DNA from: Perilla frutescens
Lineage: Eukaryota; Streptophyta; Magnoliopsida; Lamiales; Lamiaceae
DNA: 64,000 nucleotides
NCBI GenBank assembly: GCA_026008535.1
Contig: BRKX01000009.1
Span: 51,705,001 to 51,769,000 of the forward strand
Direction: 5' to 3'
Shown: positions 54,501 to 64,000 of the stretch, one piece after another
Position numbering within the stretch: position 1 is the first letter of the stretch
Layout of the letters: each line of letters opens with the position of its first letter
The notes under the pieces: generated by a model
Databases searched by the model: none
Told to the model about the DNA's origin: nothing
The model's input: the letters and a program-made list of their open reading frames with translations, nothing else
Made by a program: the position numbers and the translations under genes

Positions 54501-55090
54501 CATGATGCAAATAACACTATATGAGACGGGTCGGTCAAATCCGCTTTTGACCCGGTCAACGCGGGTCAACCCATAAGAAAAAAACTGTCCAAAGTGAGTG
54601 TCAACCTTCCTATTAAAAAGCATCACAAAACATTCAAAAAGTACCATCTGTATCATTAAAAAGTAAGGGGTCTGCTAGTTATTTTATACTAGTTTATTTA
54701 GTTCAAATTCTGATTTTTTTTCAGTTTTTATATTGTATGTGTTGAGATTAATCTAAAACAATCATCATTCCAAAAATTTACAAAGGAAAGCAAAACACAA
54801 GTTCAGTAAAATAAAAAGTACCATGTGGTAAGAAGAAAAGTATCAAATACGATAAAGACAGGTATCAACCTGAGATTAATACTATCATCATTCTAATTAC
54901 AATAAAAAGTACCACGTGGTAAGAAAAAGGGTATCAAATATGATAAAAACCGGTATAAAAAAAATTAAAAAATCGCAAAAAAAAAAAGACCGGTGCGTGA
55001 ACCTCACGCGCCGCGCATGGGCGCCACATGGCACGCCCGCATAGGGCCACGCACCCGCCTGAAATAGGTGAAAATAACAGTTGTTGCATG
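54501..55090. repeat. Unclassified repeat with a GC-rich block and tandem units
   Basis: 54526-54572 is a GGTC/GACC-rich foldback. 'aataaaaagtaccacgtgg' plus 'aagaaa..gtatcaaata' occurs twice about 91 bp apart (54811 and 54902). 54990-55065 is a strongly GC-rich block with overlapping GCGC palindromes. It may be one decayed transposon; no ends identified. No gene. Confidence 0.5.
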
Positions 55091-55371
55091 CAAATGCAGC
55101 TCTTTGTGTACAGTTTATGTAATTGATGGTGCACGTAGCTAGCTAGTGTGTGTGTGTGAGTGAGAGAGCATGCATTAATAAACCATCGAGTCTACACATT
55201 TATCGCGTGCTTCTCGTGGATAACATGACTATACACTCAGGGTGGAACCATAAAATTTTTTCATTAGGGAGGCGAAATTGTTCTTTAATTTACTAATAAT
55301 TCTACGTATAAAATTTGGGCCGGGGTGGGGGCTGCCTAGTATACTTGAGGTCGCTTAAATAATCACTCTAA
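55091..55371. other. Intergenic DNA, no feature seen
   Basis: Contains a short (GT)n/(GA)n stretch near 55147-55168. No gene is supported. Confidence 0.5.
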
Positions 55372-56120
55372 AGGCATGGTTGGTATGATGGAATGGATTG
55401 AGAATGAAATCACATTCTCACGTCCATTCCCATTTCTATGGCTAGTATGATTTTTTCAATTGGGAATGGTCATTCCCGAAGGAATCACACTACCATGAAC
55501 ATATGATTAACCATTACTCCCCGCTCCCATGGTATTATGTATTCTTGATTATCAAAATAAATTTTATTTTTTATTTTGCAAAACTACACTTTATTTTTTG
55601 TATTGACAAATGAAATCTTATATTCTTACAAAATATTTTATTAAAAAAATAAATTTATGAATTTTTCTTAAAAAACCATTAATAATTTATTAATGATTCA
55701 TAAAATTTTGTAAAAATTCACAAAAGTACTAATGATATTATAGGATTATATAAAATATACAAACTCGCTAATCATTAGCAAAATACTTATTTAAAGTATA
55801 TTCAATTTTTTTCACAAATGTTAATAAATTAAAAAAAAAAATCACGTAATATTCAACAATATGTTATTAAAATATAATAGTATCTTTGAAAGAAGAATAA
55901 TTTATTATTTAGAACTAAATAAGCCAATTCGTGCATTTTGTTTATTAATTAGATATTGTTATAATAAACAATTCAAAAATGTAAGTTTCATTCCTATCTT
56001 ATTACTTGTGATACCAGCCAAAGGAATGGTAATACTCATTCCATTCCATTCTCATCACCATTCCATTACTAAGTTCATTCCATTCCCACTTGATTCCATT
56101 CCGACATACCAGCCATCCCC
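55372..56120. mobile_element. PIF/Harbinger-like MITE, about 750 bp
   Basis: It starts AGGCATGGTTGGTATG and ends CATACCAGCCATCCCC, the near inverted complement. The 3-bp duplication TAA is at 55369-55371 and 56121-56123. Subterminal regions are rich in 'ggaatgg/ccattcc' words on both sides. The AT-rich interior has no transposase. Confidence 0.8.
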
Positions 56121-56247
56121 TAAGCATTATACAGTATGCGTGTGTGTGTACGTGAATTAAGAAAAGGATGTGTGTGTTTGTGTAAATTAAGTAAATTAAA
56201 GACCATCGATCACTACAAGCCTACAAATTAAACAACAATATATAATG

Positions 56248-56368
56248 GTATCTGTGGAGATGACCTAATGATAGGGTGAGGTTGCTCGTAGACCAAAGGT
56301 CACGGATTCAAATCTTCTTAATACCACCAGGTCGGATGTGTGAGTAAAATAAAATAAAAAGAAATCAA
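56248..56368 (+). mobile_element. tRNA-derived SINE with 15-bp target duplication
   Basis: 'gagatgacctaatgatagg' (A-box-like), 'ggtcacggattcaaatc' (B-box-like) and an AAAT-rich tail. The 15-bp duplication CAACAATATATAATG is perfect at 56233-56247 and 56369-56383. Confidence 0.92.
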
Positions 56369-56373
56369 CAACA

Positions 56374-56453
56374 ATATATAATGCAATGATTCTAGAAGTT
56401 TTTAAACTAAGGAATATATAATGCAATGATTCTAGAAGTTTTTAAACTAAGGT
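56374..56453. repeat. 40-bp perfect tandem duplication
   Basis: 'aatatataatgcaatgattc' followed by 'tagaagtttttaaactaagg' occurs twice in direct succession. It overlaps the right target duplication of the SINE, so it arose after that insertion. Confidence 0.9.
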
Positions 56454-57569
56454 AAAGTTTAATTATGTATATTACAATATACTGCAATTTTAATTTATAT
56501 TCTAGACATTTTTTTTTTAATTTTCGAGTTCATTTAAATATTTTATTCTTAAGTGTATTTTTAATCTTTTTATTTTTCCTTCTTTAATTTAATGTAGTGG
56601 TTATTTTAAAATTTAGATTTTATTTTAATTTCTAGAGTTTATAATTATTAATTTTAGATTATATTTTGGTTTTTTAAGGATTAATTTTTACTATGGTTTA
56701 TTTATTAATAATATATATTATTTTCTTAGCATAGAATGAATGATGAATATACTTGATCATTTTTCCCCTTATAATTAAGATAAATGAGCGTTTGCACCTA
56801 TTTAGACAAATAAAAATTAATTTTTTAAAAATTATATACCCTAATTATGGAATAATCTGTCCTACTAATTAATTATATTAACTTAAAGTAAAAAATTGAT
56901 TATTAAAAAATAAATATGAATCCTAATTGGGCAAAATAAACATTAAATAATAATTATAAAATTAAATTAAAGCAAAATAAAATTGAAAAAAATAGATGAT
57001 AATCTAATAAAAATCAAAATGAAACACTTCGCACGGGTTCGTATACTGGAACCCCCCCCCCCTCACTTTCACTAAATGTGGGATATGATTGAAGATTTCA
57101 TTTGGATGGAAACAGTACTAGTGTAACATGTGACGTAACTTTGTCCTGATTTTTAGGAATTTTATATATAGCCTCTTCCTAGGGAACTTATTGAAGACAT
57201 GCATCGGAATAAATTTGGTATGGATATTAGACGTAACTGAAAATGTAGTTCGTGCATGCCAATAAAATAATATAATATAGTGGCCACATTATATAATATA
57301 TTATTATTTAGAGTACTAATTAATCAAATGGTACATGTTACTTATGCCATATTAAATCATATATATACCTATATCTCTAATTAGGTATTGCGAAAGGATT
57401 AATCTTGCATCAATTTAAAGTTAAATGTTGATTAAGGGGCATATTATCCTTCATTAATAAATTTAAAAAATGTATAATTTTACAATAACTGAAGTTAGTA
57501 TATATAGTTTTATAAAATAATCTAAGAAAATAAGGCGAGATGTCCTATATTTTATTTATGCCGCCGCTA
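56454..57569. other. AT-rich intergenic DNA
   Basis: No gene. 56930-57000 resembles one arm of the foldback MITE at 46167-46437. There is a poly-C run near 57053. Confidence 0.5.
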
Positions 57570-57665
57570 CCTCTCAGCGAGATAAGATCCTTTATAAGTT
57601 CAATTTTTCTTACCTGTCAGCGAGCTGAGATGAGATCCTTTATAAGTTCAATTTTTCTATCTTGT
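57570..57665. repeat. Tandem duplication, about 45-50 bp
   Basis: 'tcagcgag', 'gatcctttataagttcaatt' and 'tttct' occur in the same order twice, the second copy carrying an extra 'ctgagat'. Confidence 0.85.
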
Positions 57666-57907
57666 CTTTCACAATGACCAAATTCACTATTTTAATATTA
57701 TTTGTTATAAAAATAAAAACTATTATAATAATTAATCATGATTAACATTATAGATGAAAATTAGAATTCTAAAAAGTATATACCCTAATTAATTATGGAA
57801 TACACAAATAATGAATTATTACCTTGAAAAGTAAATTAAATAGTAAAAAATAACTATAAACCCTAATGAGTGGAATAAATTCTAATTAATAATTATAAAA
57901 TTAAATT
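57666..57907. other. AT-rich spacer
   Basis: 57830-57905 resembles one arm of the foldback MITE family. No gene. Confidence 0.45.
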
Positions 57908-58822
57908 TGTAACACCCCAAATTTTCGGATAATGATTAGAGAATTCTTAAGAGTAATTAAGTAGTTAAGAAAGAAATTTAAATAAGGTTTAAGTGAAGTC
58001 AGATGTCAGTCACGACTTTAGGGGTCAATTTTCGTGAAATCGTCTTTTCGGAAATTTTGATCTTAACTCTGTTATGGCTGATTTTGATCTTGTTAGAAAG
58101 GTTTTAACTCAAGAAGTATGCCGGTGTTCCCGGAATTATATTCTGAAGTCATTTGAAGTCCCAGTGATGAAAAACGTATTTAAAGGATTAATGAATAGTA
58201 ACTTTTGTGTGCGTTCGTGATTTGGAAAAATTTACGAAATCCTCCTTGTTAACTCGAGTCTTGTTCTGTCAAGCCCCTCTTATGGAAAATGACTCCAGGA
58301 ATCCGTTCGCGTTCACGGATTTCCATTCTGAGGTCAATCGAACGCTCGGGAGCAAAATCTATCAGTCTGATTGAATAGTAAAAAGTAATTCTGAAAAAGG
58401 AATCTTGGCTCGTCTTTCTTCTAACAACCTCTTCTTCATCTCGAGTCAGGTTGGTTCAATAGTACTCAAGCTAACAAGTCTCTCGATATTTTTGGATTTC
58501 GTGTCTGAGGTCATTTGAACCTCGACATCGAATAAAGCAGCTTTTAACCGAACCCGAGGTAACTTTTGCAGTGTTCCTACACTGAAATGGCTTCTTAAGG
58601 AAGCAAACCCACACCTATAAATACCCCTTCACCCCCCCCCCCCCTCCCCTTCATTTTTCACTCCAAATCCATTTATTTCTAAAAATAGAGAGTGGGAAAA
58701 GCTTGAGAGCTAGAGAGAGTTGAAGTTCTTGTCGAAGCGAGGGACATTCTTCGTGAGTGTTCCTCTGAGACGACGAGAAAAAGAGGCTTGGAAGGGATAC
58801 GGTGAGGAAAGGTGCTAGGAGC
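57908..58822 (+). mobile_element. 5' part of a Ty3/gypsy-type LTR, interrupted by E3
   Basis: It begins TGTAACACCCCAAATTTTCG, a frequent start of plant gypsy LTRs. A TATA box (TATAAATAC, 58616-58624) and a leader-like C-rich, then GAGAG-rich region follow as in an LTR U3-R. The element is cut at 58822 by the insertion of E3; the rest lies beyond the window. A similar start occurs at 19860 without further LTR features. Confidence 0.7.
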
Positions 58823-60264
58823 TGATGCACTAATTATTTATGCACTATACTGCAACTAACACAGGACACTGCAATATAACTGGTGAACAAAGTATCGTAT
58901 CCACAGAGACTGAATGCTTGACCAATCTGATTACTAAGCTAACAAATTACTATTATCCAGGCTACCAAATTTTCTTTTGGGTTTCCAAACTAGACACCAA
59001 AATTAAAAACGAATAAACAGAACCAATAATGACACAAATTATGCAAAAGAGATAATTCAACAAATTCAATTAATTAATAAGATATTAATCCTAGAGAATG
59101 CACACAGAATGTATCCACTATACAATAATCCAATCCTAATAAATCCCAGTTTAATCCGATTAAAGATGAAGAAACAGAAAGATAACTACCTATCTCCGTC
59201 AGGTCTCAAGGTAACAGTAGATTAATAACATACCTATTACTCTCGTCTCTAGGTGAATTATTAACTCCTTAAATCATCGGTTAAATCTCCTACAGGTTCC
59301 TTAGAACGTGTATCAAATTCTTCACTTAATCTCACTAATTAATTATCTCCGTCAGGTCTCAAATTAATTAGCTAACATACATAAATTATGGCCACTAACC
59401 CATGCATGAGAAATAAGCACGTGAACATTTGAACACAATAACCAGAGGGGAAAAATAATAGGATCAAACTAAATGCATAATTTCAACATCAATTGCAAAC
59501 CCTAGAATTAATAAAAGCGACTACTCACGCATGATTAAATCGAGAACAATAACAAGAACAATAGAAATCATACTCATAAATTTAAATTGCAAAATATTAA
59601 AAGAACCGTAATGTTGTTTCGTTGAATAAAACTCCAAATCTTCAAAATCCAAATGTCGCAGGTAATACCTCTGAGAAAATACAATATAAAATCTAATATA
59701 ATGCCAAAAATCCCCCAAATTCATCCAAAATAAGTCTATTTATACTAGGTATCGAAACTCCGGGCCAAAAAGTGAGTTCGTGGGCCGAAAACAGGTCCGG
59801 AGGACAAAACCCGCCGTACCCGCCGACCGACAAGTCGGAGCTCGCCGACCGGCGGCCCCAGCTCACCGACCGGCGGCTGGGTCGGCGGGTATTCCAGAGA
59901 AAACCGCCGTTCCAAGTGCCGGCGGTCGCCGACCGGCGACCTGGACCCGCCGACCGGCGGCTCGTTCGGCAGCCTTCTGTGCTGCTCCGCCGTTTCGCTT
60001 CGTTCTCTTTCGTTTCTCGTCCGATCGACTCGATTCAAGTTGCGTTGCGACCCTCTCTTGATACTCTATCTTTCTAGCAACTTTTCATCTTGAATTGGAT
60101 CCCAAATATGTCCTCTTTTAGCTCAAAACTTCAACAAAAAACATTAGAACATGAACTTGCACACCGAATGCCGAAACTAGTATAAATAAGCCACAAATAT
60201 ATGCATACATCATCAAATGTGATCAAAATAAACTCTCAAATGCATGCAAACACCATGTTTATCA
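58823..60264 (-). repeat. E3 3' LTR (1442 bp)
   Basis: On the - strand it starts TGATAAACATGG and ends GTGCATCA. A TATA box (GTATAAATAG) is at 59736-59745. Upstream of it in the - direction lies a GC-rich block (59790-59975) with at least five copies of the GCCGACCGGCGG-type palindrome. 'tatcgtatccacagagact' (58893-58911) and a 'gattcaagttgc' block near 60031 are shared with the E2 and solo LTRs. Confidence 0.9.
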
Positions 60265-60302
60265 ATCCCCCAAACTTGAACCATTGTTCGTCCCCGAACA
60301 AT
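60265..60302 (-). other. E3 polypurine tract and perfect hairpin (cassette 1)
   Basis: The - strand reads ATTGTTCGGGGACGAACAAT (perfect 8-bp stem, 60283-60302), then AAGTTTGGGGGAT (60265-60277) directly against the LTR. Confidence 0.88.
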
Positions 60303-61253
60303 GAGGAGAACATTAAGAAAATATAAACATGGGGACAACAGCAAACTCGATCACGAATGCTTCACGACAAGCTCAAAACCATGTAAATTACACGAATTCA
60401 ACCTTCATTAACTCATTTAAATTTCTGCACAATTTAATATCCATAAATCGAAGCATGAATCTCACTGGCATGTGTATCACTCGTCTCACAAAAACAGTAT
60501 ATTCTCTTATGCTCACTCACAATAATTAAACAAAGGAGTCAACAAATAGCAAACAATCTCAATTGCTACCTTCTTACAAATCAACTCTTCTATTTTCCAA
60601 ATCTTTCACAAATTTTTTCATCATTATTTTTTTTATGTCCTTCTCTTTTTTTTTCTTTTTCACATCGAGCTTATGAGAATAATTTTCACCCTAAATTTTC
60701 CACACCGTCCCCCACAATCAACACTAATTTCCATAAATAGGTACCCGTATTTACCTTCCGAACCCCCTATCATCTAAGTTCATGAACAAAAGGCAATTAT
60801 GGCTCAAACTGGCTAGCAACGGTCGATTGTTCTCGGTTAGTGTTTAGGAATTACTGCGACTATGAAAAGATGGCCTCAAATCACTTCTAAATTCTCCATA
60901 AAATCAAGTAATTCGAATAGAAACCACGGCAAGTTCTAGACACACCTTGCATGCACGACAAACACTCATGAAAGGAATCAACTATGCAATGATAAACAGT
61001 TTAAGGCTCAAAAGCTCACAGGACTTATCATGCTTGATTTACTTCAATTTCAAGCACATCCATTCAAACAAGTCAAATTCATTCGAATCCACGCAATATT
61101 TTCACAATACAGCCCTTTTTCATCATCAGCATTTCACGAGTTCACACAAACATCACTCTCAAGCAGTCTGAATAACAATAAAAGCATAAAGAAAAATCAC
61201 AATCCACTAGAAAGCAGTAAACAGAAAGAACGAAGCCAGCGTACACATTTTAC
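60303..61253 (-). other. E3 3' non-coding region
   Basis: No supportable frame on the element strand. The T-rich tract at 60610-60660 matches those in E1 and E2 by position and composition. Confidence 0.55.
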
Positions 61254-61299
61254 TCCCCATCCCCCTCCCCCAAACTTATTCAACAGCAAAGAGAATAAG
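61254..61299 (-). other. E3 internal cassette 2, after the ORF
   Basis: A second PPT-like tract (CCCCCTCCCCCAAACTT, 61261-61277) shares CCCCCAAACTT with the real PPT. Beside it lies a 7-bp stem (CTTATTC/GAATAAG, 61275-61281 and 61293-61299). It is about 55-80 bp beyond the ORF stop. Confidence 0.65.
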
Positions 61300-61353
61300 T
61301 ATGGCGGGAAGAATAGAGAATAAATGTGTGCGGGGCTTCACTTACACTCCAAA

Positions 61354-62730
61354 CTAAGATGGGGGTACCGGTGACCACTGATGGCCCTGACTCATCTGAT
61401 AAGCCTCGAAGTGGCGCATCATCTCTAACAGCTGCTCATCCCGTCTCTCAGCAGCATCAAAATGGGTCTGGACATCCATCTGGAAAGCACGCTGCTCGGC
61501 TCTCATCTCTTGCTGCGTATGGCTGATCATAGTGATGTCACCTCGTGCAACAGAGAACTGCGTCTCCAACTGACGGAGCTGCTCCTGCAGCTGTTCCAAG
61601 CTCTCCTCTGTACCGGCATCTCGCTGCCGTCGGCGTCCACGTGAAGTGCCCGCTTGGTCTTCCTCAGCATCGGCTCCATCATGAGCCTCATCCCGCTCTT
61701 CCTCAGCCATATCTTCCACATGGCCCGGTGCACGGAACTGTCGAGCTGCGCGATGGGCAGGCGAATCCAGACTCCAATTGTCCCGAGTGTAGTAGTCAGA
61801 CACTGTAGTCAAATGAGGCATCGGCAGCGGAAAGTGATCCTGTGCAGTCTGATGGAAAGCAAGTGGGGGAACGACACTCGTCAAGAACCTCATATCAACA
61901 AAATGGCGGATGGAGAAGCACATCTCGCCCGCCATAAGCTGCAACTGCGTGATAGGGCCTCCTAATACATGATCAAGTATTGGATTGAGCAGGCCGCCTA
62001 TGCAAATGAGACCGCGCTCGGCAGTCGAGATGTGAAAGAGCTGCAGCACTAAGAATTGGGCCAAGTCCAGGGGCTGACTGTGGAGCATAGCCCAGAGTAT
62101 GAAGAGTTCATCCAAGCGCACATTGTTGTTGTCTTTCCGCACGAGAATAGTGTGGGCTAGAATGCGCTGTATGACCCGAAAGACTGGATTCCGAATGCTA
62201 GACGCTCGGCACTTGCCCAATACAAACTTACTTGTCTCCTGGGTGATAAGCCTCCAAAACTCATGTGATTTGAAATCCCACGGCTTCTTGATGATCCCGC
62301 CGACTGGGCACTGGTAAATGGCATTAAGCTGGTCCATGTACAGTGTGTGAGCAGTGTTCAGGAACTGGAAGCTCATGCATGTGGCGTCCCAGGAGTTGTC
62401 AGCCGGCCAAAAAGCCTCAAACGTGCCCATCACCTCCAGTGTAGCTCGCTCAAATGTAGGGCCACCCATCGTGAGCAACATGCCCCATCCGACGTTATTG
62501 AACATCCTCTCGACATCATCCCAAAGCCCGAGCTGTTGAAGCAACGATCTATCCACAAACCGGGTGGGCTCGGTCCCTCTCCGAACCATGGTATTGTACT
62601 GGGTACGAAGCTCTGCATCTCGGATTCGAACCTCTGGAGGGGCATCAGTTACTGGGGAGAGCAAATCAGAAGGAGTAGGTCGCCTAGACCCGGAACTACG
62701 GCCCGTAGTTTGCTTCTTCTTGGGCGCCAT
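61354..62730 (-). CDS. Athila-type retrotransposon ORF (458 residues), in the env-like position of E3
   Basis: An uninterrupted frame from ATG at 62730 to the stop at 61354. The N-terminus is basic (MAPKKKQTTGRSSGSRRP). Residues about 40-160 (RFVDRSLLQQLGLWDDVERM, GWGMLLTMGGPTF, LEVMGTFEAFWP, DFKSHEFWRLIT) match the plant 'ATHILA ORF-1 / putative plant transposon protein' pattern: RfvD..l...Gl...v......Gw..l......P.......FL.tf. Residues 340-360 are acidic, 365-372 arginine-rich, and 374-445 look coiled-coil. I see no signal peptide, transmembrane segment or catalytic motif. The family's function is unknown; the env comparison rests on position only. An acceptor-like TTTTGTAG ends immediately before the ATG, implying a spliced mRNA. 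No frame damage in 458 codons suggests recent activity or selection. Confidence 0.75.
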   Translation of the reverse strand: MAPKKKQTTGRSSGSRRPTPSDLLSPVTDAPPEVRIRDAELRTQYNTMVRRGTEPTRFVDRSLLQQLGLWDDVERMFNNVGWGMLLTMGGPTFERATLEVMGTFEAFWPADNSWDATCMSFQFLNTAHTLYMDQLNAIYQCPVGGIIKKPWDFKSHEFWRLITQETSKFVLGKCRASSIRNPVFRVIQRILAHTILVRKDNNNVRLDELFILWAMLHSQPLDLAQFLVLQLFHISTAERGLICIGGLLNPILDHVLGGPITQLQLMAGEMCFSIRHFVDMRFLTSVVPPLAFHQTAQDHFPLPMPHLTTVSDYYTRDNWSLDSPAHRAARQFRAPGHVEDMAEEERDEAHDGADAEEDQAGTSRGRRRQRDAGTEESLEQLQEQLRQLETQFSVARGDITMISHTQQEMRAEQRAFQMDVQTHFDAAERRDEQLLEMMRHFEAYQMSQGHQWSPVPPS

Positions 62731-63415
62731 CTACAAAAGCAACAAACACTTGGGAACGAATAAGTATTATATGCGTCACCACACCCCAACATGCACAATT
62801 CATCACAAGGCGCCCCATTGAACACTTGCTCTTAAATAAAGCAGTGAAAACAAGCAGAAAGAACACACATGAATTGAAAGAGCCGGACCTATAATGCTAG
62901 GCAACACAAATCATGAATTTAAAAACACTCACATACATTCAAGCGTGTGCATTCGCAAACAAGACCATAATACAATATCACCGCATATAGTCTCGAAAGC
63001 AACAAAGATTGGCTCAATTCACTCTCCACAATTTCAACAACAATCAACGACAAGAGCAAGAGTGTCATAGACCCCCCCCTTAAGCTTCATATGGAGAAAA
63101 TTCAAGAATTAAGCACAAAGTTCACCAAAACAAAATTCACAATGACAAATCAAGTGCTCAAATCATCCCCCAAACTATTCTCCAGCTTCCATAACATGCA
63201 TTAAACCTTCCCAACCACATGTCAACGAACCACAACCATGAAAAGCATGAAAATTATCAATTTTCGCCCATGAAACACATGCACACCAAGTGTTTGACAA
63301 AATTTTCCAATGAAAAATTAAAGATCTTGACCATACAATCATCACCATCATGTTGCCCATAGCTCCAAAACAACTCCACAATGCTCAATTACTCAAGAGA
63401 GGTCGACGTACATAC
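62731..63415 (-). other. Predicted 685-nt intron upstream of the E3 ORF
   Basis: On the - strand CCATTCGAG|GTATGTACG (63415) is a good plant donor and TTGCTTTTGTAG (62731), directly before ATGGCGCCC, is a good acceptor. The interval is AT-rich with U-rich stretches, as plant introns are. Only RNA evidence could confirm it. Confidence 0.6.
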
Positions 63416-63890
63416 CTCGAATGGTGATTTTCGACCACAATTGAAATTTTCCCCCAAAAGTGGAATTTTGTTCCTTTGGAAACTTGAGTTGCTTCAAATT
63501 TCTCCAACCTTGGTTATGATGGGTGAGTGTGTGTGGGTCGTGTGGGAGGGAAGAAGAAGAAGAAGAGGGAAAGAGTGGCAAAAAAAAAAGAAAAAAAAAA
63601 TTTGGAAGAGAAATGGAGGGGGGGAGCGACGAGAGGTGAAGTGGAGAAAGAGAGAGGAAAAAAAAAATTGTTGGTGGTTTAAAGTGGGTCTCTCTCTCTA
63701 TTGTTTATTTAATTTCCAATTTTTTATTTTTTTTTTATAAAAAAAACGGAAATCAAAATGAAAATAATACAATAAAAATATATATATATATATATGAAAA
63801 GTGCTCGCCGGATCCGCCGACCGGTGGCTCGGTCGGCGGATTCCTCTGGACTGCTTGCCGAGCAGCCCGCCGACCGGCGGCTGGGCCGAT
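63416..63890 (-). promoter_or_regulatory. E3 internal promoter-like module and leader
   Basis: 63809-63886 holds palindromic GC words (CCGACCGGTGGCTCGGTCGG, CCGCCGACCGGCGGCTGGG) that match the word block in the E3 LTR (for example 59858-59892). On the - strand a (TA)n TATA-like run follows at 63779-63796, then about 350 bp of C/T-rich leader (63700-63430) ending at the splice donor. This repeats the order seen in the LTR: word block, TATA, leader. Promoter activity is inferred. Confidence 0.5.
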
Positions 63891-64000
63891 TTTTTTTTTT
63901 TTTTTACTTAAAACTCCAGCAGACCCAAAGTAACGGGGTACAACCTAACACGCAGAAGGAGAAAGAAAACTAAAATAAAACCCGAAATAATGCAAAACTA

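Larger units (their letters stand above)
58823..64000 (-). mobile_element. E3: Athila-type LTR retrotransposon, 3' portion
   Basis: One LTR (58823-60264) with the PPT at 60265 marks this as the 3' end of a - strand element whose body runs past the window end. It carries a 458-residue intact ORF (61354-62730) just upstream of the 3' region, where Athila elements place their extra, env-position ORF. The left flank is GGAGC; its partner duplication would lie outside the window. gag and pol, if present, also lie outside. It is the best preserved member of the E1-E3 superfamily here. Confidence 0.88.

Noticed and set aside
59745..60077. Long overlapping open frames on both strands with arginine/proline-rich products
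   Set aside because: They arise from the GC-rich palindromic word block in the E3 LTR, where stop codons are rare; both strands and several frames are open at once.
61462..62821. Several + strand frames opposite the E3 ORF
   Set aside because: They are shadows of the 458-codon - strand frame.

Overview
The window is a piece of a plant nuclear genome. It is AT-rich, has plant-type LTR retrotransposons with PBS motifs complementary to plant tRNAs, tRNA-derived SINEs, CACTA, PIF/Harbinger, Stowaway and Mutator-like elements, and plant calcium-sensor genes. A captured fragment of a coiled-coil NB-LRR resistance gene and the style of the repeats suggest a eudicot, perhaps an asterid; that placement is tentative. 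There are no bacterial features, no tRNA or rRNA genes and no CRISPR array.

Only two genes look intact and host-owned: two single-exon, two-EF-hand calcium-binding proteins of about 95-97 residues at 36832-37119 and 53781-54074, both on the + strand. They are diverged tandem paralogues 17 kb apart. Upstream sequence resembling theirs recurs without a gene at 47060-47290 and, more weakly, at 33080-33165, so the cluster may once have been larger.

Nearly everything else is mobile DNA. From 346 to 16056 there is a five-deep nest: a terminal-inverted-repeat element holds a Ty1/copia element (1511-15714), which holds a solo LTR (5897-14815), which holds a non-autonomous Ty3/gypsy-like element on the - strand (7424-14749, E1), which holds another solo LTR (11033-12473). 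The inner layers have 5-bp target duplications that can be read directly. From 23846 to 32346 lies a related - strand element (E2) with gag and protease but no visible reverse transcriptase, split by a solo LTR (28314-29791). From 58823 to the window end lies a third relative (E3), inserted in another gypsy LTR; it carries an intact 458-residue Athila-type ORF behind an apparent 685-bp intron.

E1, E2 and E3 share an unusual layout. Each has a family-specific GC-rich palindromic 'word' in the LTR upstream of a TATA-like site, and the same word again inside the element. Each also has two copies of a cassette made of a polypurine tract plus a small hairpin, one at the 3' LTR and one internal. 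In E3 these bracket the spliced ORF, which suggests a second, internal transcription unit.

From 37432 to 44259 two related 3.2-3.6 kb elements lie head to tail between (TA)n tracts; the second contains an NB-LRR coiled-coil exon fragment that the first lacks. Other elements include a Mutator-like foldback with a perfect 9-bp duplication (33512-34374), an inverted-repeat element carrying a decayed GRF-type zinc-finger gene (35446-36550), an internally deleted PIF/Harbinger element (48354-49935), several MITEs, and five SINEs, two with 15-16 bp target duplications. The remaining intergenic DNA is AT-rich with no supportable gene.
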